Shown: in pieces, positions 9,322-18,962 of the stretch | Layout: each line of letters begins with the position of its first letter | Position numbering within the stretch: the first letter of the stretch is position 1 | NCBI RefSeq assembly: GCF_003121895.1 | Contig: NZ_QEWW01000005.1 | Span: 33,815 to 97,814, forward strand | Origin: Ignatzschineria cameli | GTDB lineage: Bacteria > Pseudomonadota > Gammaproteobacteria > Cardiobacteriales > Wohlfahrtiimonadaceae | Direction of reading: 5' to 3' | Length of the DNA stretch: 64,000 nucleotides | Translations under genes and position numbers: made by a program | The notes under the pieces: generated by a model | What the model saw: the letters and a program-made list of their open reading frames with translations, nothing else | Database searches by the model: none | Told to the model about the DNA's origin: nothing

Positions 9322-11943
9322 ATGAGTGAAATAGATAAAACAAAAAGCCCTTCAAAAATTACGATTAAACGAAAAACCCATACAGAACTAAAAGTTGAAA
9401 CTGCACCAGGTCGTGCAAGAACTGTTCCTGTTGAGGTTCGTCGTCGTCGTACTTATGTGAAGCAAAAAAATGCTAATAATGCTGTATTACCTGAAGAAAA
9501 CATTACTTCAGCTGCAGTTGATGAGGCTACTAAAAAAGTGGAAAATGTAGCTGAACAAGCAACAAAGCCTGAAGTACTTCCGGTAGACACAACAGAAATT
9601 AAATCTAAAAACGAAACACAAAAAGTTGTTGAAGATTCAACAACCGCTGATAAGGCTGAGATGGAAGCGAAACGAAAAGCGGATCAAGAAGCAAAAAGAC
9701 AAGAGGCTGAACAACATCAGCTCGAACGTCAAAATGCAGCAAAAGAGCGCGCAGAGAGAGAATTAGAAGAGAAAAGAGAAGCTGAGAGAGCTAAAAAAGA
9801 GCAGCGGGAAAAAGCGCAGCAAGAAGAGATTGCGCGTCTTAACCGTATGGCTTCAGCTTCTGAAAAACCAGTTTCTAAAGTTGAGATCCAATTCCAAACT
9901 CAAGAAGAGGAAGTGAAGGTTGAAGAGCCAGCACCGATTGAAGATCTTATTGAGAAAGAAGTTGAGGAGATTTTAGCAAAACCTGTTAAACGCTCAGCGA
10001 AGTTAGATAGCGATAAAGTAGATAATAAGAAGACACGTAAAGTAGGATCTAAACGTCGCAGCCGTAATGACGATGATGATCGTACTGAGATCTCTTTAAA
10101 ACGAGAGAATAAACGTAATCGTCGCCAAACAAGACGCAACCAACCTCAACAGCAGCATGGTTTCCAACTTCCTACCGCAACAAAACAGATTGAGGTGGAA
10201 TTAGGCGAAACCATTAGCGTTGCTGATCTTGCGCATAAGATGTCGGTAAAAGCGGCAGAAGTGATCAAAGCCTTGATGAACTTAGGTTCAATGGTAACAA
10301 TCAACCAACTTCTCGACCGTGAAACAGCCGCAATTATTGTGGAAGAAATGGGTCACACTTACAAATTTGTAAGTGAAAATCCACTAGAAGAGGAGTTAAT
10401 CGCCTCTATCGAGCAAGGTGATGTCGATCTTATTAAACCTCGTCCTCCTGTTGTGACCATCATGGGACATGTTGACCATGGTAAAACATCCCTCCTTGAC
10501 TATATCCGTAAAGAGCATGTTGCAAGCGGTGAAGCAGGGGGTATTACGCAACATATTGGTGCTTATCATGTTAAGACCGATAAAGGTGTTATCACTTTCC
10601 TCGATACTCCAGGCCATAGCGCCTTTGCGGCAATGCGAGCTCGTGGAGCGAAAGTAACAGATATCGTTGTTCTTGTTATCGCAGCAGATGATGGCATCAT
10701 GCCACAAACAATTGAGGGTATTCAGCATGCTAAAGCATCAGATACGCCTGTTATTGTTGCAGTGACTAAAGTGGATAAACCGACTGCTGATAAAGATCGT
10801 ATTATGTCTGAATTGACACAATATGAGATCGTTCCCGAAGAGTGGGGAGGCGATAACCTCTTTGCATTTGTCTCCTCAAAAACAGGAGAAGGGATTGATC
10901 ATCTTCTCGATCAGATCTTAGTTCAAGCTGAAGTTTTAGAATTAACAGCAATCGCAGAAGGTCCGGCGAGAGGTTCTGTGATTGAATCTAAACTCGATCG
11001 TGGTCGTGGTCCTGTTGCCTCTGTCCTCGTTCAATCAGGCTGTCTTAAAAAGGGAGATATTCTCCTTGCCGGTTATGAGTATGGACGCGTAAGAGCGCTC
11101 ATCGATGAGAATGGACAGCAAGTCGAGAGTGCTTCTCCTTCTATTCCTGTTGAAGTGATTGGTCTATCTGGTGTTCCAAATGCCGGTGATGAGGTGATGG
11201 TCGTTCCAGATGAGCGTAAAGCACGTGAGATCGCCCTCTTCCGTCAAGGAAAATATCGCGAAGTTAAATTAGCAAGACAACATAAGTCGAAACTTGAAAA
11301 TCTCTTTAGCTCAATGGGATCAGAAGAGAATAAACAACTCAATATCGTTCTTAAAGCGGATGTTCAAGGTTCTGTTGAAGCACTTGTCAATGCTCTTGAA
11401 GAGCTCTCAAATGATGAGGTAACAGTTAAAGTTATTGCAAGCGGTGTAGGTGGAATTACAGAATCTGATGCAAACCTTGCTGTCTCTTCCGATGCTTTAG
11501 TCGTTGGATTTAACGTCCGAGCGGATAATACAGCACGTAAAATTATTGAAGATGAAGGTTTATCACTCTACTACTATAGCGTTATCTATGATGTGATTGA
11601 TGAGGTGAAGAAAGCCCTAATTGGTAAACTTGCACCACAATTTAAAGAAGAGATTATCGGTATTGCCGAAGTTCGTGATGTATTTAAGTCTCCAAAAATT
11701 GGAGCGATCGCTGGTTGTATGGTGACAGAAGGGATTATCAAACGAAATAATCCAATTCGCGTTCTTCGTGATAATATTGTGATCTATGAAGGTGAACTCG
11801 AATCATTACGTCGCTTTAAAGATGACGTTAATGAAGTTCGCGCAGGCATTGAGTGTGGTATCGGAGTGAAAAACTATAATGATGTTCGCACCGGCGACCA
11901 AATTGAAGTTTTTGAAACAGTGGAAGTAGAGCGAAAGTTATAA
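9322..11943 (+). CDS. infB: Translation initiation factor IF-2
   Basis: GTPase that places initiator tRNA on the 30S subunit. A long Lys/Glu/Arg-rich coiled N-terminal region (to about 280) precedes the IF2 N subdomain, then the G domain: G1 GHVDHGKTS (about 382-390), G3 DTPGHSAF, G4 TKVDK. Domains II-IV follow and end near residue 873. An in-frame TTG lies at 9316, but ATG 9322 is better placed (GGAAG eight bases upstream). It is followed directly by rbfA, one base apart. E. coli IF2 is 890 residues. Confidence 0.96.
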   Translation: MSEIDKTKSPSKITIKRKTHTELKVETAPGRARTVPVEVRRRRTYVKQKNANNAVLPEENITSAAVDEATKKVENVAEQATKPEVLPVDTTEIKSKNETQKVVEDSTTADKAEMEAKRKADQEAKRQEAEQHQLERQNAAKERAERELEEKREAERAKKEQREKAQQEEIARLNRMASASEKPVSKVEIQFQTQEEEVKVEEPAPIEDLIEKEVEEILAKPVKRSAKLDSDKVDNKKTRKVGSKRRSRNDDDDRTEISLKRENKRNRRQTRRNQPQQQHGFQLPTATKQIEVELGETISVADLAHKMSVKAAEVIKALMNLGSMVTINQLLDRETAAIIVEEMGHTYKFVSENPLEEELIASIEQGDVDLIKPRPPVVTIMGHVDHGKTSLLDYIRKEHVASGEAGGITQHIGAYHVKTDKGVITFLDTPGHSAFAAMRARGAKVTDIVVLVIAADDGIMPQTIEGIQHAKASDTPVIVAVTKVDKPTADKDRIMSELTQYEIVPEEWGGDNLFAFVSSKTGEGIDHLLDQILVQAEVLELTAIAEGPARGSVIESKLDRGRGPVASVLVQSGCLKKGDILLAGYEYGRVRALIDENGQQVESASPSIPVEVIGLSGVPNAGDEVMVVPDERKAREIALFRQGKYREVKLARQHKSKLENLFSSMGSEENKQLNIVLKADVQGSVEALVNALEELSNDEVTVKVIASGVGGITESDANLAVSSDALVVGFNVRADNTARKIIEDEGLSLYYYSVIYDVIDEVKKALIGKLAPQFKEEIIGIAEVRDVFKSPKIGAIAGCMVTEGIIKRNNPIRVLRDNIVIYEGELESLRRFKDDVNEVRAGIECGIGVKNYNDVRTGDQIEVFETVEVERKL

Positions 11944-11944
11944 A

Positions 11945-12340
11945 ATGGATAGCAAAAATTCCCGTTTAAAACGTATCAATGAGCAGCTCCGTCAGGAGCT
12001 CTCACTGCTCATACGTAAAGATGTTAACGACTCACGGGCGTTAATGATCTCTGTAACTCAGGTCGATACAGTAAGAGATTTCTCTCAAGCGAAAGTCTAC
12101 ATTACCTATTTAGGACCCGATGAGGAGCGTCAAGAGATGATCTCCCTGCTCCATGAATATGGTCCTGAATTTCGTCGTCAATTGGGAAAAATTCTTCGTA
12201 TAAGAACGATTCCTCGTTTCCATTTTATCTATGATGATCTTCTCGAAAAGAGTAATGCGATTACATCTCTTATTACAGAAGCTATTCGTACCGATGAGAT
12301 GAAAGCTAAAGAGAGCCGCAGAGATGATTCAGAAGATTAA
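11945..12340 (+). CDS. rbfA: 30S ribosome-binding factor RbfA
   Basis: A cold-shock-linked KH-fold protein needed for 16S 5'-end processing and 30S maturation. The 131 residues have family motifs at the start (RLKRINEQLRQELSLLI), centre (VTQVDTVRDFSQAKVYITYLG) and end (IPRFHFIYDD). It begins one base after the infB stop, and its last 17 bases overlap truB, so translation is coupled. Confidence 0.95.
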   Translation: MDSKNSRLKRINEQLRQELSLLIRKDVNDSRALMISVTQVDTVRDFSQAKVYITYLGPDEERQEMISLLHEYGPEFRRQLGKILRIRTIPRFHFIYDDLLEKSNAITSLITEAIRTDEMKAKESRRDDSED

Positions 12341-13253
12341 AGATAAACGCCGTCAACTTGACGGCATTTTGCTTTTAGATAAACCGAAAGGTTTAACCAG
12401 TAATCAAGCACTCCAACGGGTAAAGCGCCTCTACAATGCTGATAAAGCAGGTCATAGTGGTACGCTCGATCCGATGGCAACAGGAATGCTCCCCATCTGC
12501 TTTGGGGAAGCCACTAAGTTCGCCGGCATTCTGCTCGATAACTCAAAACAGTATCAATTTACCTGCAAGCTCGGTGAAAAGAGCAACACAGGCGATGCTG
12601 AAGGTGACATTATTGCAACTGAAGCGATTCCTCCTAATCTCACTGAAGAGAGGCTTACCGCTATCTTCTCCCAATTTATTGGAGAGATTATGCAAATACC
12701 ACCCATGGTTTCAGCACTCCATCACCAAGGAAAGCGGCTCTATGAGCTCGCACGAGAGGGAATTGAAGTTGAAAGAAAACCTCGCAAAATTACCATCTCA
12801 AAATTAACCCTCGATCACTTAACGCCAGAGAGCTTTACGGCAACCGTTACCTGCTCAAAAGGAACTTATGTTCGCGTTTTAGCAGAAGATATCGCCAAAG
12901 AATTAGGAACTCTCGGCCATTTAACTATGTTACGTCGTATAACAATAGAACCTTACGGTCTTGAGAAGCTTATCTCTTTAGAAGAGCTAGAAGCACTCTT
13001 AGAGGGAGAAAACCCTTATGAATCATTAGATGCCCTTCTCCTACCTGCCGATAGTGCCGTAACGGATCTCCCCTCATTAATCTTCACCCAAGAGGAGGCA
13101 AGACGTATTCTCCATGGACAAAGGATACGCATTGAGGGTAAACTCGATCATAACTTATATCGCCTTTATAGTGACGATAACCAATTTTTAGGGATCGGTG
13201 CGCCTAACACTCCAACATCGATTGGACCTAAGCGCATCATCTCACAGAGTTAA
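12324..13253 (+). CDS. truB: tRNA pseudouridine(55) synthase TruB
   Basis: Makes pseudouridine 55 in the T loop of tRNAs. The catalytic-Asp motif GHSGTLDPMATGMLP is intact, and DKPKGLTSNQ and GTYVRVLAEDI match the family. The 309 residues include a C-terminal PUA-like domain (E. coli 314). It overlaps rbfA by 17 bases and ends the operon. No clear terminator lies before icd, 51 bases downstream. Confidence 0.95.
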   Translation: MIQKIKDKRRQLDGILLLDKPKGLTSNQALQRVKRLYNADKAGHSGTLDPMATGMLPICFGEATKFAGILLDNSKQYQFTCKLGEKSNTGDAEGDIIATEAIPPNLTEERLTAIFSQFIGEIMQIPPMVSALHHQGKRLYELAREGIEVERKPRKITISKLTLDHLTPESFTATVTCSKGTYVRVLAEDIAKELGTLGHLTMLRRITIEPYGLEKLISLEELEALLEGENPYESLDALLLPADSAVTDLPSLIFTQEEARRILHGQRIRIEGKLDHNLYRLYSDDNQFLGIGAPNTPTSIGPKRIISQS

Positions 13254-13304
13254 TTTTCTATTGAGATTCAATTTCGTTTAATTTTTATTTATTTTGGAGG
13301 TTTT

Positions 13305-14558
13305 ATGAGTTATCAACATATTAAAGTTCCTGAGGGCGAAAAAATCACCCTTAACAAAGATTTCTCGCTTAATGTGCCGAATCAACCAATTATCCCTTTT
13401 ATTGAAGGTGATGAAGTAGGTGCAGAGATCACACCGGTAATGCAAAAAGTGATCGATGCTGCTGTTGAGAAGGCTTATAATGGCGCACGAAAAATCTCTT
13501 GGATGGAAGTTTTTGCAGGGGAAAAATCGACAAAAGTTTATGGCAAAGATGAGTGGTTACCTCAAGAGACTTTAGAAGCTCTTAAAGAGTTTATTGTCTC
13601 TATCAAAGGTCCTTTAACAACACCGGTAGGTGGTGGAATTCGCTCACTGAATGTAACAATGCGTCAAACACTCGACCTCTATCTCTGTATGCGCCCGGTA
13701 CAATATTTCCAAGGCGTTCCTTCACCTGTTAAAGAACCTGAAAAGGTCGATATGGTGATCTTCCGTGAAAACTCTGAAGATATCTACGCAGGAATTGAGT
13801 GGGAAGCAGGTTCAGCAGAAGCGAAAAAGGTGATCGACTTCTTACAAAATGAGATGCATGTTAATAAAATTCGCTTCCCAGAGACTTCAGGTATCGGTAT
13901 TAAACCAGTATCAGAAGAGGGAACCAAGCGTCTTGTACGTAAAGCGATTCAATATGCTATCGATAATGATAAACCCAATGTAACCTTAGTTCATAAAGGT
14001 AATATCATGAAGTTCACAGAAGGTGGCTTCCGTGATTGGGGTTATGAGCTTGCGCGTGAAGAGTTTGGTGCAACATTGATTGGTAATGGTCCTTGGTGTG
14101 AGTTTAAGAACCCTAAAACAGGCAATATAATCACGATCAAAGATAGTATTGCAGATGCCTTCTTACAGAGAATTCTCTTCGAACCTGAAAAATATAGCGT
14201 TGTCGCGACCTTAAACCTCAATGGTGACTATATCTCAGATGCTCTTGCGGCACAGGTAGGGGGAATCGGTATTGCGCCAGGAGCGAACCTTTCTGACTCT
14301 ATTGCGATCTTTGAAGCAACTCATGGAACAGCACCTGATATTGCAGGTAAAAATATTGTTAACCCAGGTTCACTCATCTTATCGGCAGAGATGATGCTTC
14401 GTCATCTCGGTTGGACTGAAGCTGCTGATCTTGTCATTAAAGCACTCAATGGCGCAATCTCCTCGAAGAAAGTGACTGCGGACTTTGCCAACATGATGAA
14501 AGATGCAACACAAGTCTCCACGAGCGAATTTGGCGATGTAATGATCTCTAATATGTAA
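13305..14558 (+). CDS. icd: Isocitrate dehydrogenase with NAD-type cofactor pocket
   Basis: Converts isocitrate to 2-oxoglutarate in the TCA cycle. The 417 residues align end to end with E. coli Icd, including the substrate loop [12 protein letters not shown] with the serine that AceK phosphorylates in E. coli. The coenzyme determinants differ. E. coli NADP residues Lys344-Tyr345 are Asp345-Ile346 here (HGTAPDIAG), and Tyr391 and Arg395 are Ala392 and Asn396. Asp and Ile at these two sites are the changes known to switch E. coli Icd to NAD, so this enzyme is predicted to be NAD-dependent. Start: ATG with TTGGAGG upstream. A strong terminator follows. Confidence 0.93.
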   Translation: MSYQHIKVPEGEKITLNKDFSLNVPNQPIIPFIEGDEVGAEITPVMQKVIDAAVEKAYNGARKISWMEVFAGEKSTKVYGKDEWLPQETLEALKEFIVSIKGPLTTPVGGGIRSLNVTMRQTLDLYLCMRPVQYFQGVPSPVKEPEKVDMVIFRENSEDIYAGIEWEAGSAEAKKVIDFLQNEMHVNKIRFPETSGIGIKPVSEEGTKRLVRKAIQYAIDNDKPNVTLVHKGNIMKFTEGGFRDWGYELAREEFGATLIGNGPWCEFKNPKTGNIITIKDSIADAFLQRILFEPEKYSVVATLNLNGDYISDALAAQVGGIGIAPGANLSDSIAIFEATHGTAPDIAGKNIVNPGSLILSAEMMLRHLGWTEAADLVIKALNGAISSKKVTADFANMMKDATQVSTSEFGDVMISNM

Positions 14559-14596
14559 TCTTACATCAAGCTTTCGCTCTATTTAGAGCATATAAA

Positions 14597-14634
14597 AAAG
14601 AGATTAACACTTCTCCTGTTAGTCTCTTTTTTTG
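14597..14634 (+). terminator. Terminator after icd
   Basis: AAAGAGATTAAC pairs with GTTAGTCTCTTT (one G-U), 9-nt loop, then an unbroken T run. Confidence 0.88.
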
Positions 14635-14941
14635 TACACTTTTTTCAGCTCTATTTTTATTCTTATCGTCGACCATCTCTTTACCTTTCTAGCCTCATCT
14701 TCGATAATCGCGAATATAGCTAATGTTGCTAATATGACTCATCTATCACCCTATCAACACAATAATGCATAAGGGGCATAGGGAAAGATGGTAAAGCGCT
14801 AAACCAACCATTTTAACCCCCATAGAACCCTCTAAAGCATTAGAAGTAGTGTAGGGAAAGAAATCGATAAGGTCAGATCAGATCAAATCTGATGAGATAA
14901 GATGAGATGAGGCGAGATAAAATTAAAGTATGACAAAAATG
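14634..14941. other. Intergenic region with GATGAGAT-like short repeats
   Basis: No ORF is convincing. Positions 14870-14925 hold degenerate purine-rich GATCAGATC, GATGAGATAA and GATGAGATGA repeats. I see no promoter or RNA signal that I can name. Confidence 0.35.
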
Positions 14942-14973
14942 AAAAAGCCTCTAAATAGCTTAGAGGCTTTTTT
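14942..14973. terminator. Bidirectional terminator downstream of the csp gene
   Basis: AAAAAGCCTCTAA/TTAGAGGCTTTTT stem with ATAGC loop. On the - strand it lies about 100 bases past the cold shock gene. Confidence 0.85.
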
Positions 14974-15073
14974 ATGTCCGGTTTTTGTCTGTTCTAGAGG
15001 TTACTAATTAATGCAATGCTAACTAACAATTCAATGGAACAACTAAACTCCGACTCTCATTACTTAAATAGAA

Positions 15074-15277
15074 TTAAGCAGGTTTACAAACTGTTGTTTG
15101 AAGACCACGATCACTCTCTTTTGCTTCAAATTCAACTTTTTGACCTTCCGCTAAAGTACGAAAGCCATCCCCTTGGATTGTAGAGAAGTGTACAAATACA
15201 TCTGCACCACCATCATCAGGAGTGATAAAACCGAATCCCTTGGATTCATTGAACCATTTAACAGTTCCAATACGCAT
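15074..15277 (-). CDS. Cold shock domain protein (CspA family)
   Basis: A 67-residue single-domain RNA chaperone that melts RNA structure. RNP1 (KGFGFI) and RNP2 (VFVHF) are both intact, and [21 protein letters not shown] is the classic start. I place the start at ATG 15277 because GAGG lies 8 bases upstream and CspA proteins begin MxxGTVKWFN; a TTG at 15289 would add four residues but lacks a site. It is divergent from folK. Whether it is cold-induced or constitutive (CspE type) cannot be told. Confidence 0.93.
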   Translation of the reverse strand: MRIGTVKWFNESKGFGFITPDDGGADVFVHFSTIQGDGFRTLAEGQKVEFEAKESDRGLQTTVCKPA

Positions 15278-15439
15278 AAAAAACCTCAAAAATAAAACTT
15301 ATATGACCAACGATCATATTTAAAAATAGAATACTGTCTCAAACTTTTTATTTGTAGACAGGTTCTAACATTAAGCGTAAATTCCTCTAAATGCAAGATA
15401 TATATTTTAATTATTTTTAAAACAGGTTTAAAAGACAGT

Positions 15440-15958
15440 ATGAATATCGTATATCTCTCGCTCGGTTCTAACCTCAATAATCCCCTTTTGCAGGTTAAAA
15501 CAGCAATTAATGAGATCCAAAATAGTTCACAAATAACCCTCTTAGCAGCTTCATCACTCTATGAAACTCCACCAATCGGTCCAAAACAGCCTAATTTTAT
15601 CAATGCGGCACTCAAGATTGGGACAACCCTATCCCCACTACAATTACTTAAAATAACGCAAGGAATTGAAGCGCTACATCAAAGAGAAAGAACCATTCAT
15701 TGGGGGCCGAGAACGCTCGATATCGATCTTCTTCTCTACAATGATGAGACGATTGATCACCCCGATTTAACCATCCCCCATCCTTTTATGCATCAACGCG
15801 CCTTTGTTTTAGTCCCCCTTTTAGAGATAAATCCCTCCTTAAGTACATCGATGCATGGTGCGCTCTCAAATCATCTCAACCATTTAGAGGATCGCTTCGA
15901 TATTATCCCCATCGCCGATTCTCCTCTTCAAAATATCAAGATGAATAAATCAAGATAA
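15440..15958 (+). CDS. folK: 6-hydroxymethyl-7,8-dihydropterin pyrophosphokinase
   Basis: Transfers pyrophosphate from ATP to 6-hydroxymethyl-dihydropterin in folate synthesis. At 172 residues the length is typical (E. coli 159). Signature motifs are SLGSNLNNP, SSLYETPPIGPKQPNFINAAL, and the Mg/ATP segment RERTIHWGPRTLDIDLLLYND with its two Asp. It is alone here, not next to folP or pcnB. By hand count, 15481-15660 has 50 C and 21 G, a strong C bias for a + strand gene. Confidence 0.94.
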   Translation: MNIVYLSLGSNLNNPLLQVKTAINEIQNSSQITLLAASSLYETPPIGPKQPNFINAALKIGTTLSPLQLLKITQGIEALHQRERTIHWGPRTLDIDLLLYNDETIDHPDLTIPHPFMHQRAFVLVPLLEINPSLSTSMHGALSNHLNHLEDRFDIIPIADSPLQNIKMNKSR

Positions 15959-15969
15959 AGAAATTCGAT

Positions 15970-16003
15970 ACCGATCAATAAGATACTTCTATCGGTTTTT
16001 TTG
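15970..16003 (+). terminator. Probable terminator after folK
   Basis: ACCGAT/ATCGGT stem with a 15-nt loop and T7. The stem is short, so it is moderate in strength. Confidence 0.6.
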
Positions 16004-16176
16004 ATCTATTTAATCTTTTTATTTTTTTATTTTTTTATTTTTTAATCATCTTACCGATTGATCCATTGACCCATTGATTTGATCGATTAACCCACTGTAT
16101 TAAGCACACTTTTTCAAATGCTCTTTTTGAAATACTCTTTTTATGTCCTATCCACACTAATTAAGGAGGGTTCCCT

Positions 16177-16782
16177 ATGGGACAACCATTACAAAAAATT
16201 TTAATCGCATCCAACAACCAAGGAAAAATTAAGGAATTTAAGGCGCTTTTTGCACCACTTGAGATAGAAGTTCTCTCTCTACAAGATCTCAATATTGACT
16301 CTGAACCAGAAGAGAATGGACTCACTTTTATCGAAAATGCATTGATTAAAGCGCGCGATGCCGCGAAAAAGAGTGGGTTGCCAACATTAGCGGATGACTC
16401 AGGGCTTGTTGTCCCGGCACTCAACGGAGAACCTGGAATCTACTCTGCTCGTTATAGCGAGTCAGGCAATGATCATGATAATAACCTCAAACTACTGACC
16501 AAGATGCGCCATCTTTCAGGCGTAGAACGCGCCGCCTACTTTAAAGCGGTTCTTGTGCTCCTTCGCAGCGCCGATGATCCCGTTCCACTCATTGCTGAAG
16601 GGGAAGTCCATGGTTTTATTACAGAAAAAATTGAAGGTAATGAAGGTTTTGGCTATGACCCTCTCTTCTTCTATCCCGAAAAAAAATCGACCTTTGGTCT
16701 TCTACCGGCAACACTAAAAAATCAAATTTCCCACCGAAACAATGCTCTTCAACAGCTTCTCAAGAAAATTTTATCTCTATAA
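16177..16782 (+). CDS. rdgB: dITP/XTP pyrophosphatase (RdgB/HAM1)
   Basis: Hydrolyses non-canonical purine nucleotides (dITP, XTP) to monophosphates, keeping them out of DNA. The 201 residues show SNNQGKIKEF near the N-terminus, FIENALIKAR, and the active-site block ADDSGLVVPALNGEPGIYSARY, with GFGYDPLFF near residue 150. TTAAGGAGGGTTCCCT precedes the ATG, an excellent ribosome site. It is immediately left of the DnaA-box cluster. C and G are nearly equal here (about 87 to 84 in 16261-16620), unlike genes further left. Confidence 0.95.
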   Translation: MGQPLQKILIASNNQGKIKEFKALFAPLEIEVLSLQDLNIDSEPEENGLTFIENALIKARDAAKKSGLPTLADDSGLVVPALNGEPGIYSARYSESGNDHDNNLKLLTKMRHLSGVERAAYFKAVLVLLRSADDPVPLIAEGEVHGFITEKIEGNEGFGYDPLFFYPEKKSTFGLLPATLKNQISHRNNALQQLLKKILSL

Positions 16783-17000
16783 TCAATAACTTAATTAGTT
16801 ATCCACATATACTGGGGATAAACCTTAGTATAAAGTTATCCACAAAAATGTGGATAACTCGTGGATAACTTTTTCTTTTTTTATCGACAAAGTGATCCAG
16901 ATATTTATACAACTACTTTTCAACAGCTAAAATTAGGCTTAAGATGAGTTATTCACTGCTTTTTATCAAAAACTGTGGATAACTATGGCTGCTCATCATC
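16783..17000. other. DnaA-box cluster: candidate oriC or other DnaA-binding locus
   Basis: Four perfect TTATCCACA boxes lie at 16799-16807 (+), 16836-16844 (+), 16849-16857 (-) and 16974-16982 (-). One-mismatch boxes lie at 16813-16821 (-), 16860-16868 (-), 16881-16889 (+) and 16949-16957 (+). AT-rich tracts (around 16868-16885 and 17018-17055) could serve as unwinding elements. The + strand base bias changes from C to G around here. GATC sites are few, and the neighbours rdgB and brnQ are not the usual oriC partners (mnmG, dnaA), so a datA/DARS-like site is the alternative. Confidence 0.55.
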
Positions 17001-17209
17001 ATCAATCTTTATAAAAGAGATGATAATAATAAAAGGACACCAATAATTTATTATTTCGAAGAGCGCTTGGGTTCAGATGGCTTTAACAACTAAAAAAATC
17101 TGAGGAATTACTCTAAAAGACATCAAAATTGTTATAGGAGTAACTATCTGTAATTAATCAACTCACGCAAAAGCGCTAGTTGAATTGCATTTTCTAGAGA
17201 TTAATTTGT
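17001..17209 (+). other. brnQ leader region
   Basis: AT-rich upstream region of brnQ. It has no DnaA box and no leader peptide rich in branched-chain codons that I can see. It probably holds the brnQ promoter. Confidence 0.35.
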
Positions 17210-18532
17210 ATGTCTAAAAGAACTTTATTTATAGGATTTATGTTATTTGCGCTTTTTTTTGGCGCGGGTAACTTGATATTTCCCCCGACAGTAGGGCAAT
17301 TGAGTGGTACTAACTTTCTTCCAGCCATTCTCGGTTTTATTGTGACCGGAGTAGGACTACCACTTGTCGGTATTATTGCCGGATCTTTTTCTAATGAGGG
17401 ATTTCGTTCAGAGGCAAGACGTATCAGCCCACTCTTTGCGCTGATCTTTATGGTAGTGATCTATCTTACCATTGGTCCTTTCTTCGCAATTCCAAGAACT
17501 GCAATGGTCTCTTATGAGATGGCGGTCCTTCCCTTCTTAGATGGCGGGATTGAGACCTTTTCATCAAAAATTATCTTCTCCGTTATCTATTTTGGTTTAA
17601 CCTTCTATCTCGCACTCAATCCTACAAAGTTGGTGGATCGTGTTGGTCAAATCTTAACGCCACTACTTTTAATCACTATTGTGCTTTTGATTATCAAATC
17701 TTTTTTTGATCTCAATACCCCTATTACAGAGGTATCAGCGCAATTTGAAAAAGCCCCTTTCTTTGTTGGATTCTCCGAAGGCTACCAAACAATGGATACC
17801 ATTGCGGCTGTAGCATTCTCCATTATTGTTCTTAATGCAGTAAAAGCGACAGGATTAACATCACAAGCATCGATCTTTAAACAAGCTTCCATTGCCGCCA
17901 TTATTGCGGGTGTAGGTTTAGGTCTGGTCTATATCTCCCTTGCATGGATGGGAAATAACTATCCTTTAACTGAAGCGGAAGCGGCAGGTGGTAATATGGG
18001 AACCTCGATCTTAACTGGGGTTGCACGTTTAACATATGGCGAAGCAGGACGTTTTCTCTTAAGTCTGATTGTGACACTGGCATGTTTAACAACCGCTATT
18101 GGCCTTATTGTTGCTGTTAGTAGTTACTTCAATGAGATCTATAACAAGATCTCCTATCGTGTCTATGCGGTTATTTTTACCCTCATCAGCTTTATTCTTG
18201 CAAGCCAAGGATTAAGCTCGATCATTATGGGGGCCGTTCCGATTCTTCTGATTATCTACCCCATCACAATTGTTCTAATTGTCTTAATCTTTATCGATCG
18301 CCTCTTAAAAGGAATGCCTAATCTTGCGTTCCAACTGCCGATCTATGTCACGCTTGTTATCAGCGCGATTTCAGTTATTTTGGGGTATCTTGATGATTCT
18401 GGATTTAAAGCATCTATCACATCACTCCTCAATTATCTACCGTACCAGGAGAGTGGTATGGGTTGGATGGTTCCAGCGATTGTAGCTCTTGTCGTTGGAT
18501 TGATCTTAGGAAAAGCGATCAAACGTAACTAA
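17210..18532 (+). CDS. brnQ: Branched-chain amino acid:cation symporter BrnQ
   Basis: An LIVCS-family inner-membrane importer of Leu, Ile and Val driven by Na+ or H+. The 440 residues form about 12 membrane segments. The N-terminal FGAGNLIFPP motif and GPFFAIPRTAMVSYE in the third segment are diagnostic. Length matches E. coli BrnQ (439). It lies alone between two DnaA-box-rich gaps and ends at a strong terminator. Confidence 0.94.
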   Translation: MSKRTLFIGFMLFALFFGAGNLIFPPTVGQLSGTNFLPAILGFIVTGVGLPLVGIIAGSFSNEGFRSEARRISPLFALIFMVVIYLTIGPFFAIPRTAMVSYEMAVLPFLDGGIETFSSKIIFSVIYFGLTFYLALNPTKLVDRVGQILTPLLLITIVLLIIKSFFDLNTPITEVSAQFEKAPFFVGFSEGYQTMDTIAAVAFSIIVLNAVKATGLTSQASIFKQASIAAIIAGVGLGLVYISLAWMGNNYPLTEAEAAGGNMGTSILTGVARLTYGEAGRFLLSLIVTLACLTTAIGLIVAVSSYFNEIYNKISYRVYAVIFTLISFILASQGLSSIIMGAVPILLIIYPITIVLIVLIFIDRLLKGMPNLAFQLPIYVTLVISAISVILGYLDDSGFKASITSLLNYLPYQESGMGWMVPAIVALVVGLILGKAIKRN

Positions 18533-18585
18533 TACAGGATCAAATGAAAGATAAAAGATAGGCAGCGTAATTGAAGATGCTATCT

Positions 18586-18618
18586 AAAAACCGCTAATAT
18601 TCAGCTATTAGCGGTTTT
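18586..18618 (+). terminator. Terminator after brnQ
   Basis: AAAAACCGCTAATA and TATTAGCGGTTTTTT form a long stem ending in T6. Confidence 0.88.
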
Positions 18619-18699
18619 TTCCTTTTTAATGTAGAGAAAGACTTATTGGCCACTTACTCCCCCTTTTTAAAGTGATAGAAAGCATAAAAATATCACTTT

Positions 18700-18870
18700 A
18701 GGATAATTATCCGCAAAAAAGCGGTAGAAACCTGTGGATAACTTCGTGATAAAAAAGCTCCCGATTTATCCCCGAACTCATCCCACTATTTATGATGAGA
18801 GATATACACAGAAAAAAAGGGGGCTAATACTTGATTATTCCTCAACAAAGGCGGTAAATTGTGGATAACT
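18700..18870. other. Second intergenic DnaA-box group
   Basis: Perfect TTATCCACA boxes on the - strand at 18733-18741 and 18860-18868. One-mismatch boxes are at 18707-18715 (TTATCCGCA) and 18802-18810 (ATATACACA). It fills most of the 430-base gap before the binding-protein gene. It could be part of an extended origin region with 16783-17000. Confidence 0.5.
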
Positions 18871-18962
18871 CTGTCGACTCATCATTATCTTTTATTCTTT
18901 AAAGAGATGAATATAAGAATTATAGACAAGAGTATTGATCGATCATTCATTAGAGGTTTGCT

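Noticed and set aside
16783..17000. Replication terminus rather than origin
   Set aside because: The skew changes from C-rich to G-rich left to right, opposite to what a terminus gives, and DnaA boxes are not terminus signals.
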